This document shows, piece by piece, positions 1 to 5,062 of a DNA stretch of 5,062 nt. The stretch is from assembly GCA_964196055.1 (NCBI GenBank), contig CAXMSF010000185.1, positions 1 to 5,062 on the forward strand, given 5' to 3'. Each line of letters opens with the position of its first letter. Position 1 is the stretch's first letter. The stretch is from JAFDEI01 sp964196055 (GTDB lineage: Bacteria > Myxococcota_A > UBA9160 > SMWR01). The position numbers and the translations under genes were made by a program. The notes beneath the pieces are model-generated. The model was given only the letters and a program-made list of their open reading frames with translations, searched no databases and was not told the origin of the DNA.

Positions 1-55
1 GACGGCGCGTTTACTTCCGATGGACCCAATCTTCGAGCCACAACTGGCGGACCGT

Positions 56-541
56 CTAGCGCTGCGTCGAGGTCGGCATCAGCGGGTCCCGGTCGGTGTA
101 GAAGGGGCTCAGCCGATGGATCACCGCCACGGCTCGGTCGATTTCGTCGAAGGAGGGCTGAGTCAACATCAGTCGTCGCCCGCTCTCCTGGGCATCTCGG
201 AGCAGGGTGCCGATCCGGCGCGCCACATTGAGTGTCTGCTCGCGATCCTCGCCGTCGCCGAGGCGGGTGGCGAGTTTTCGGGTGGCGTTTTCGAGCTGCT
301 TCAGGCTGTCGAGGTACTGCTGGCTCGCTCGTCCCGTGGTGTTGTTTCGACCCCGTAGCGTGGGCTCGTTGAGAGCCGCGCCGCGGACGGCCTTGATTGC
401 TTCGGCCAGGTCGGCGGCCAGGGCGCTGACCTCTTCCTGGTCCCAGGCCTGGAGATCCGCAACCGCCGAGCCGGGCGCGAGTAGTAAGGTCGCTGCCGCA
501 ATCGTCAGCGCCATTGCGTGGAGTTTTCGAACCGGGTTCAT
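56..541 (-). CDS. Small exported helical protein of unknown function
   Basis: I do not recognise the family. The 161-aa product starts with a clear Sec signal peptide: a basic start (MNPVRK), a hydrophobic Ala/Leu core at about residues 8-22, and an AVA cleavage site with the mature protein probably starting at Asp29. There is no lipobox Cys and no CXXCH heme motif, so a soluble periplasmic protein is most likely. The mature part looks almost wholly alpha-helical, with charged amphipathic stretches at about 30-55, 75-95 and 97-120, then a short C-terminal helix (about 130-145) ending in a Pro-containing tail. The start is well supported: an AGGGAGG Shine-Dalgarno lies 6 nt upstream of the ATG. 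The gene is divergent from the porin at 673, which suggests a shared envelope context but proves no functional link. I am confident the gene is real; its function is open. Confidence 0.8.
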   Translation of the reverse strand: MNPVRKLHAMALTIAAATLLLAPGSAVADLQAWDQEEVSALAADLAEAIKAVRGAALNEPTLRGRNNTTGRASQQYLDSLKQLENATRKLATRLGDGEDREQTLNVARRIGTLLRDAQESGRRLMLTQPSFDEIDRAVAVIHRLSPFYTDRDPLMPTSTQR

Positions 542-547
542 GCCTAG

Positions 548-554
548 CCTCCCT
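548..554 (-). promoter_or_regulatory. Ribosome binding site of the small exported protein
   Basis: On the minus strand this reads AGGGAGG, a near-ideal Shine-Dalgarno sequence, 6 nt before the ATG at 541. It fixes the start of the exported protein and so supports the signal peptide reading. Confidence 0.75.
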
Positions 555-606
555 ACGGCCCTATTCGTGGCCCACGGAGGTATGAAACCCCATCCACTCT
601 CGACAT

Positions 607-639
607 GCGAGGGCCTCCCGGTTGCCGGGAGGCCCTCGC
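607..639. terminator. Perfect 15-bp GC-rich hairpin, terminator-like, in a divergent gap
   Basis: The left arm GCGAGGGCCTCCCGG (607-621) is the exact reverse complement of the right arm (625-639), with TTG as the loop. The stem is very stable. No run of T follows it on either strand (CTCTGGGCC on the plus side, ATGTCGAGAG on the minus side), so it is not a textbook intrinsic terminator. Its place is also odd, because it lies between two genes transcribed away from each other, 34 nt before the porin start. It could insulate the two promoters, form a 5'-leader structure on the porin mRNA, or be one copy of a dispersed repeat. The structure is certain; the role is not. Confidence 0.5.
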
Positions 640-672
640 CTCTGGGCCGTTACCCGCTTACATTTCGGCTCG

Positions 673-2049
673 ATGCTCCGCCTTCGCTCCCGTTGCAGAC
701 GCGCCTTCGCCATCTCATTCGCTGTGGTTGCCCCGGCATTTGCGATGACGGGGTCGAGCGCGCTCGCGCAGGTCGCCGAATCGACGGCCGGGGAGGCGGC
801 CGGCGAGTCGGGCCCGATTACCGATGAAGTTCTTCAGGACATCACCGACGACGCGGGGCCCAGCGCCTTCGAAGCCGCCCGCCCGATCCACAGCCTCAAC
901 CCGTTCGAGTATTCGCTGCGATGGGAGGACGGCATCCGCTTGGAGCGCAACGACGGCTTGTTTCGGCTGAAGGTCGGAGCGCGTCTAGAAGGCGACGTGG
1001 CGGGAATCTACGGCGACGAAGGAATCGAGGAGGAGTTCGACGACAACGGAACGGTTTGGGGTCTACGGCGCGCCTGGTTGACGTTGGGTGGCACGATCGG
1101 AAGCCGTTGGCTGTACAAGGCCCAGGTCGACCTGAGCGGGCAGTCTGCGAACGACGATGGTCGGATGGCGTACGTGCGAGAGATCTACGTCGCGGTGGTC
1201 GGCCTCGGGCCGTTCGGAACGGTGAAGCTCGGCAGCGTGCGCGAACCCTTCACGCTGAACGGGCTCACCAACAGCCACACCCTGAGTTTCATGGAGCGCG
1301 CGTTGCCCCAGGCCTTTTCGCCGGCGTACAACCCCGGCATCGTGAGTGAGAACCAGGCTTTCGACGGCCGGATGGCCTGGTCGTACGGCGTGTTCCATTA
1401 CAGTGACTCAGGCGACGACGATTCGGCCCGAATCGATCTGACCGGTCGGCTGACCGGCCTGCCGATCTACGAAGAAGAGGGAGAGCGACTGGTTCACGTC
1501 GGCGCCTCCTATAGCCATCAGTTTCGCGACGGTTTCGATCTGAATTACGGCCGCCGGCCGGAAAACCATCTGTCACAACGATACGTCGACACCGGGACCC
1601 GAAAGAGCAACGACATCGATCTGTTCGGTGTCGAATTCCTCGCGATTCGGGGGCCGCTCAGCGCGCGAACGGAGTTCATGTTGTCTCACGTCGGCCGTTC
1701 CGCCGGAGGCGACGAAACCTTCTGGGCCGCGTACGCGGAGGTGGCCTACATCCTCACGGGCGAGACACGCCCCTACCGGAAGAACAGTGGACTGTTGGGG
1801 CGGCTGGTGCCGTCGAAGCCGGTCAGCTGGCGTGATGGTGGCTGGGGGCTGTGGGAAGTCGCCGCGCGCTATTCATACCTCGACCTCAACGACGGGGAGA
1901 CGCGCGGTGGACGCCTCGGCGACTTCAGCGTCGCCCTCAACTGGTATGCGCGCGCACATGTCCGCCTGATGGTCGACTACGTCCATGCGAGGCGGGTTGG
2001 AATCGGACGATCGAACATCATCCAGGCACGGCTCGCACTCGACTTCTGA
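673..2049 (+). CDS. Phosphate-selective porin O/P-like outer-membrane protein
   Basis: The product is a beta-barrel channel in the outer membrane, resembling the porin O/P (OprO/OprP) family. It has 458 aa from the ATG at 673. The signal peptide has an Arg-rich start (residues 3-10), a hydrophobic core at about 11-24, and likely cleavage after SALA (residue 32). An acidic, Ala/Gly-rich linker (33-70) precedes the barrel. Family-like features include FRLKVGARLEGD at 97-108, the strand LRRAWLTLGGTI at 131-142, KLGSVREPF at 185-193 and SFMERALPQAF at 205-215. Alternating hydrophobic strands continue to a terminal Phe (ALDF), the usual outer-membrane assembly signal. The frame is open upstream to a TTG at 622, but that codon is the loop of a strong hairpin and would put 17 unlikely residues before the signal peptide, so I chose 673. 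I see no good Shine-Dalgarno there. Anion or phosphate selectivity is known for some family members only; the substrate here is unknown. Confidence 0.85.
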   Translation: MLRLRSRCRRAFAISFAVVAPAFAMTGSSALAQVAESTAGEAAGESGPITDEVLQDITDDAGPSAFEAARPIHSLNPFEYSLRWEDGIRLERNDGLFRLKVGARLEGDVAGIYGDEGIEEEFDDNGTVWGLRRAWLTLGGTIGSRWLYKAQVDLSGQSANDDGRMAYVREIYVAVVGLGPFGTVKLGSVREPFTLNGLTNSHTLSFMERALPQAFSPAYNPGIVSENQAFDGRMAWSYGVFHYSDSGDDDSARIDLTGRLTGLPIYEEEGERLVHVGASYSHQFRDGFDLNYGRRPENHLSQRYVDTGTRKSNDIDLFGVEFLAIRGPLSARTEFMLSHVGRSAGGDETFWAAYAEVAYILTGETRPYRKNSGLLGRLVPSKPVSWRDGGWGLWEVAARYSYLDLNDGETRGGRLGDFSVALNWYARAHVRLMVDYVHARRVGIGRSNIIQARLALDF

Positions 2050-2054
2050 GGGTC

Positions 2055-2077
2055 GGGCGACTTCTCGTGGCTCGCCC
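2055..2077. terminator. Weak hairpin between convergent genes
   Basis: GGGCGA (2055-2060) pairs with TCGCCC (2072-2077) around an 11-nt loop. It sits in the 50-bp gap between the porin stop and the stop of the convergent oxidoreductase, where a bidirectional terminator would be expected. The stem is only 6 bp and no T-run follows, so this is a weak call that rests mainly on position. Confidence 0.22.
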
Positions 2078-2099
2078 TGGCCGGTAGAATCGCCGCGCT

Positions 2100-3686
2100 T
2101 CAGCCGGCTTCTCGGAGGTAGTCGTTCGCGATGACGGCGGCGTTGTTTCCGCCGCGCATCACATTGCTGACGCCGCCGCCTGGAGCGACCCACTGCCCGC
2201 ACAAGATCAGGTTCGCTATCGGCGACTGCTGCGGGATGAGATCCAGCGCCTGACCGGCCGAATAGCGCCAGCCCACGTACGCGCCCGCGCGGTTCTCCGT
2301 GTAGCGTTGGATCGTGACCGGAGTCGCGAGTTCGAGTGCCTCGATGTGGTCCGCGATGTCGGGGAAATCGAGCACGCGTGCGAGTTTCTCGACGAGCTGC
2401 ACGGTGATGCGCTCCTTCAATTCCTTGTAGGCCCTGCCGCGTTGCCGTCCCGGCCCGAGCGCCGCCTCGAATAGATCCGGTTCGGCGAGTCCCATGGTGG
2501 CCACGACGCTCTTGCCCGCCGGGCAGCAACTCGGGTCGATGTTGCTGTAGATCGTCGCCATCGCATTCGGAAGCTTCGCGAAGTCGCACTCGCGCGCAAT
2601 CTCGCCGAAGGCCGAAGGCGCCTCACCGGTTGCCCAGCTGTGCGATAGCTCGACTTCCGTGATGCCTCGCTCCCGCAGATCGACGTCCAGGCCTGCGAAC
2701 AGGATGGCGGCCGAGATACTGGGCTCGCGCTCGTTGATCGAACGCACGTAGTCGCTCGGGAAGCTCTGCGTCGGGCAGAGGTCGTTCACGAGCGTGGTCA
2801 GGTCCGAAGCCGCCACGATGCAGCGAGCGCTCGCGGAGATGAAATGTCCGGCTCGCTTCTTCGCGAGCACTTCCGTGGCGACGCCGTCCACGATGCGGAT
2901 CTCGCTCACACCGCGGTTCAGCAGCAGCGTGCCCCCGCGTTCGACGAAGAGGTCTGCAAGAACTTGTGACATGTGGCCCGAGCCGCCCTTCGGGTAGTAG
3001 GCGTCGCCGCCGTTCACACGGAAGATGAGGTCGCACATGATGGCGCTGCCCGCGTCGATCTCGTGGTGGTTCGTACCCATGAAGCCGGACGGGATCGCGA
3101 GCATCAGTTCGATGAGCTCGGAGTCTGCGATGAATTCGCCCAACACATCCACCGCCTTGCGGCCCGAGAGCTCGGTGAAGTCCTGTCCCGCCACGGCGAT
3201 CTTCGCGAGTCCGTCGGCGTCGTCTTCGTCGATCGTTCCGATCGCTCCGAGGAGAGTTTCGGTCATCGGCCCGTACTTCTCGTAGAAGGCGCGGATGCCG
3301 GGCGCCTCGTGGGGGAACTGTTCGGCGAGCATTTCGACATGCTCCCCGAGTTCCCAGGGCAGGGTGAACTCACGCCCGCGTGTCTCGTCGACCATGCGGC
3401 CAAAGGACTCGACCTTGATGAATTCGATGCGGTCCTGAGCGCGGATCTTCACGAGTTCTTCGTACGTCATGCCGCCGGCTTCGCAACCGTTGATCACGTG
3501 CGTCGAGGCCTCGAAGCGAAATCCCTGTCGCTCGAAATTCATGGTGCAGCCACCGACCACCGCGTGTTTCTCGAGCAGCAGCACGCGGTGCCCATGGAGT
3601 ACGAGCGAATTGGCGGCCATCAGGCCCGCCATACCCGCGCCGATCACGATGACGTCGTAGCGGCCTGCAGCTTCGATTTCGGGCAT
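2100..3686 (-). CDS. FAD-dependent oxidoreductase, phytoene desaturase / carotenoid isomerase / retinol saturase type
   Basis: The product is a flavoprotein of 528 aa, a usual length for this superfamily, whose members desaturate, isomerise or saturate double bonds in polyenes and other lipids. The N-terminus holds the Rossmann motif: VIVIGAGMAGL (12-22, GxGxxG at 16-21), then the ribose-binding Glu39 and a GG pair at 45-46 (LLLEKHAVVGGC). The motif YYPKGGSG (230-237) matches the YPxGG segment of CrtI/CrtISO-like proteins. The C-terminal LCGQWVAPGGGV (about 495-506) followed by GGNNAA is the second FAD-contact region typical of the group. I see no signal peptide. The start at 3686 is chosen because a GAAGGGAG site lies 6 nt upstream and the Rossmann fold begins at residue 10. 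An in-frame ATG at 3773 would add 29 residues without recognisable features. It converges on the porin and is divergent from the radical SAM gene. No phytoene synthase or other carotenoid gene is present, so the substrate cannot be named. Confidence 0.85.
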   Translation of the reverse strand: MPEIEAAGRYDVIVIGAGMAGLMAANSLVLHGHRVLLLEKHAVVGGCTMNFERQGFRFEASTHVINGCEAGGMTYEELVKIRAQDRIEFIKVESFGRMVDETRGREFTLPWELGEHVEMLAEQFPHEAPGIRAFYEKYGPMTETLLGAIGTIDEDDADGLAKIAVAGQDFTELSGRKAVDVLGEFIADSELIELMLAIPSGFMGTNHHEIDAGSAIMCDLIFRVNGGDAYYPKGGSGHMSQVLADLFVERGGTLLLNRGVSEIRIVDGVATEVLAKKRAGHFISASARCIVAASDLTTLVNDLCPTQSFPSDYVRSINEREPSISAAILFAGLDVDLRERGITEVELSHSWATGEAPSAFGEIARECDFAKLPNAMATIYSNIDPSCCPAGKSVVATMGLAEPDLFEAALGPGRQRGRAYKELKERITVQLVEKLARVLDFPDIADHIEALELATPVTIQRYTENRAGAYVGWRYSAGQALDLIPQQSPIANLILCGQWVAPGGGVSNVMRGGNNAAVIANDYLREAG

Positions 3687-3692
3687 TGCGTA

Positions 3693-3700
3693 CTCCCTTC
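3693..3700 (-). promoter_or_regulatory. Ribosome binding site that decides the oxidoreductase start
   Basis: The minus strand reads GAAGGGAG, 6 nt before the ATG at 3686. This is a strong Shine-Dalgarno match and favours the 528-aa product over the longer reading that begins at 3773. Confidence 0.7.
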
Positions 3701-3810
3701 TTTCGCTGACCGGTAACACGGGCGCTCTTGATTCCAATTGGTCGGGATTCGAAACTAGGTCAGTGGGAAGCATGCTGCCGTGTCTGGTTACGCCAGATCA
3801 TTGTCGGTCT

Positions 3811-3833
3811 CGCCTGCAGGCGCAGCCGCGGCT
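3811..3833. repeat. Two adjacent perfect palindromes (12 bp and 10 bp)
   Basis: CGCCTGCAGGCG (3811-3822) and AGCCGCGGCT (3824-3833) are each perfectly self-complementary and are separated by one base. They lie between the two divergent starts, 127 bp before the radical SAM ATG. They may be a paired operator, or a by-product of GC-rich composition. Confidence 0.35.
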
Positions 3834-3928
3834 TCGCCCGGAACCGATTGGATGCACTCTCTCCTTCCTTTCAGGGCGGAATAAAAGAGGGGAAAATGAC
3901 CCATTAGCGAGGCGGTGTGGACCGGAGT

Positions 3929-3942
3929 GTGCCAATTTGCAC
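3929..3942. promoter_or_regulatory. Imperfect palindrome just upstream of the radical SAM start
   Basis: This reads GTGCCAATTTGCAC; 12 of the 14 positions are symmetric, with only the pair at positions 5 and 10 mismatched. It lies 17 nt before the ATG at 3960, between any promoter and the ribosome binding region, where a bound repressor could block transcription. I do not recognise it as the site of a named regulator. Confidence 0.25.
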
Positions 3943-3959
3943 CAGCGGGATGGGGCTAG

Positions 3960-5062
3960 ATGGCCCCAGAGCGAGCATCGCGAGGAACGCTTATTGCATT
4001 TCTCCGCGGCTGGATCAACCATGTGCTGCCGCGAATCGCTGCGGCTCGTGCGGAGACGACCGATTTGAAGCTGGATGGAATTCGCAAAACGCTGCACCAG
4101 GTCGACAAGATTCGATACCGGCCCGCGCTGCTCCGGAAGATCGCCCACGGTTACTTTCGGACGCTGGTGCTGCGCAAGCCGACGCTGCGGATCGTCGAGT
4201 TTTCGATCAACTCCGCTTGTCAGTCGAAGTGCGAGTACTGCTACGCGGCGAAGTTCCGGCGCCCGGGTGAGCAGATGCTCGACGTCGAAGAGGTGCGCGA
4301 CATCTGGCAGCAGGCGTCTCGTATGGGCGCGTTTTGCAGCCTGATTCTCGGTGGCGAGCCGACACTGCATCCGAAGTTTCTCGATCTCGTCGCAGCACTC
4401 GAACCACGCAAGAACATGGTCAGCTTCTCTACGAATTGCATCAGCCTCACGGAGGAGATGGTCGTCGAACTCAAGCGCCTGGGCGTGTTCGTGATCTACG
4501 TGAGCATGAACTCGACTGATGCCGCGATCAACGACCTCGTGCGTGGCTACGAGGGGCACCACGCGCACGTGATGCGTGTGCTGGAGATCTGCAAGCGACA
4601 CGGCATCGATGTCGTACTGCCGATCACGACCTCGAAGGATCTGCTACCCGAGACGATCGAGCTGGTCGACTTCGCGCGCGAGAATGGCCTGACGGCCAGC
4701 ATGGGCCTGCTGTCGCCGACCGGCCGAGCCGAAGGCGAGCGCGATGCGCTGTTCGACGCTGATTTCTGGGAGACGTTGCGCGGGTTATACGATCAAAATC
4801 CGAGCTTGCGCGGCGATTGGGATACCAATTTCACACTCGAGGTCGGCTGCCCGGCCGGTTTCGAGAAGGTCCACGTGAGCCCCTACGGCCACGTCACGGG
4901 CTGCGCGATCCAGCCGATGTCGTTCGGCAGCCTGCGCGAGCGACCGCTCGCCTCGCTGGTCGAGGATATGCGCGGCTTCAAGCACTTCGCCAAGCGCCCG
5001 AAGCACTGCATCGTCGCGCTCGACAAGGAGTTCATCGAGGACTACCTCGATCCCGCGATCGG
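3960..5062 (+). CDS. Radical SAM enzyme with partial SPASM-like C-terminus, cut by window end
   Basis: The product reductively cleaves S-adenosylmethionine with a [4Fe-4S] cluster to start a radical reaction. There are 367 complete codons and the gene runs off the window. A TAG directly precedes the ATG at 3960 in the same frame, so this is the earliest possible start; the Shine-Dalgarno is only a weak GGGG. Residues 1-80 are a basic, helical extension. The cluster motif is CX3CX2C (Cys87, Cys91, Cys94, followed by Tyr95). The SAM-binding GGEP is at 131-134, and further core strands show TNC (158-160) and VSMNS (181-185). Near the end, Cys297, Gly310 and Cys315 fit the CX9-15GX4C first half of a SPASM signature, with one more Cys at 350. 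The CX2CX5CX3C part is not seen before the window ends. SPASM or twitch enzymes often modify peptides or oxidise alcohols, but no precursor peptide gene is visible here. The substrate is unknown. It is divergent from the FAD oxidoreductase. Confidence 0.85.
   Translation, partial: MAPERASRGTLIAFLRGWINHVLPRIAAARAETTDLKLDGIRKTLHQVDKIRYRPALLRKIAHGYFRTLVLRKPTLRIVEFSINSACQSKCEYCYAAKFRRPGEQMLDVEEVRDIWQQASRMGAFCSLILGGEPTLHPKFLDLVAALEPRKNMVSFSTNCISLTEEMVVELKRLGVFVIYVSMNSTDAAINDLVRGYEGHHAHVMRVLEICKRHGIDVVLPITTSKDLLPETIELVDFARENGLTASMGLLSPTGRAEGERDALFDADFWETLRGLYDQNPSLRGDWDTNFTLEVGCPAGFEKVHVSPYGHVTGCAIQPMSFGSLRERPLASLVEDMRGFKHFAKRPKHCIVALDKEFIEDYLDPAI

Larger units (their letters stand above)
3687..3959. 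promoter_or_regulatory. Divergent control region with several palindromes
   Basis: This 273-bp gap separates the starts of the oxidoreductase (minus) and the radical SAM gene (plus), so promoters for both should lie here. I see no convincing -35/-10 pair on either strand. Symmetric elements are frequent: CCAATTGG (3734-3741), TCTGG-N5-CCAGA (3783-3797), CGCCTGCAGGCG (3811-3822), AGCCGCGGCT (3824-3833) and an imperfect GTGC-N6-GCAC (3929-3942). Any of these could be an operator. The part around 3870-3900 is visibly more A-rich than the coding sequence. The same stretch has open frames on both strands, but none has a recognisable product. Confidence 0.4.

Noticed and set aside
1..55. Possible gene or terminator downstream of the small exported protein
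   Set aside because: Only 55 bases are available. I see no stable hairpin, T-run or start of a recognisable gene.
207..827. Plus-strand ORF of 206 codons, with an internal ATG at 582 preceded by GGAGG
   Set aside because: It overlaps the exported protein and the porin signal peptide region in wrong frames. The GGAGG at 576-580 is only 1 nt from the ATG, too close to work well. A leader-peptide attenuator was considered, but the frame runs through the hairpin to 827 with no early stop.
1873..2589. Minus-strand ORF of 238 codons spanning the gap between porin and oxidoreductase
   Set aside because: It overlaps the ends of two well-supported genes and its product is an Arg-rich, low-complexity type sequence typical of a wrong frame.
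2973..3716. Plus-strand ORF of 247 codons
   Set aside because: It is antisense to the N-terminal half of the FAD oxidoreductase, which carries clear FAD motifs in its own frame. The antisense product has no motif and no ribosome site that I trust.
3687..3773. 29-residue N-terminal extension of the FAD oxidoreductase from an ATG at 3773
   Set aside because: The strong Shine-Dalgarno at 3693-3700 and the Rossmann fold starting 10 residues after the ATG at 3686 favour the shorter product. The extension has no signal peptide or domain.
3925..3943. Sigma-54 promoter suggested by the TTTGCA element
   Set aside because: The -12-like TTGCA is present, but the sequence at the required distance upstream (AGTGTG) does not match the TGGCAC -24 element.
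3798..4601. Minus-strand ORF of 267 codons
   Set aside because: It lies largely antisense to the radical SAM gene, whose motifs are unambiguous. The product is rich in Arg, His and Leu with no recognisable domain, as expected for a shadow frame in GC-rich DNA.

Overview
The window looks like a piece of chromosome from a GC-rich Gram-negative bacterium. It encodes a beta-barrel outer-membrane porin and a second Sec-type exported protein, its codons favour G or C at the third position, and long antisense ORFs are common, as expected at high GC. Lineage cannot be fixed from this sequence alone. A deltaproteobacterial-type lineage (Myxococcota, Desulfobacterota, Binatota and similar) is a guess. 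I see no tRNA, rRNA, CRISPR array, transposase, insertion sequence or phage gene.

Left half (1-2049): two divergently transcribed envelope genes. On the minus strand (541 to 56) is a small exported, mostly helical protein of unknown function. On the plus strand (673-2049) is a phosphate-selective porin O/P-like protein with a signal peptide and a C-terminal Phe. The 131-bp gap between them holds a perfect 15-bp inverted repeat with a 3-nt loop at 607-639.

Right half (2100-5062): a second divergent pair. On the minus strand (3686 to 2100), converging on the porin, is a 528-aa FAD-dependent oxidoreductase of the phytoene desaturase / carotenoid isomerase / retinol saturase type. On the plus strand (3960 to past the window end) is a radical SAM enzyme with a CX3CX2C cluster motif and the first half of a SPASM-type auxiliary-cluster signature. 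It is cut off after 367 complete codons. The 273-bp gap between these starts contains several short perfect or near-perfect palindromes that could be regulator sites.

How the genes work together is only partly readable. The porin and small exported protein both act in the envelope and may share a control region. The oxidoreductase and radical SAM enzyme are both redox enzymes and may share another, so a common lipid/isoprenoid or small-molecule pathway is possible, but no substrate can be assigned. No clear multi-gene defence, mobile or biosynthetic system is visible. The most interesting parts are the intergenic hairpin, the radical SAM enzyme with an incomplete SPASM-like pattern, and the palindrome-rich divergent region.
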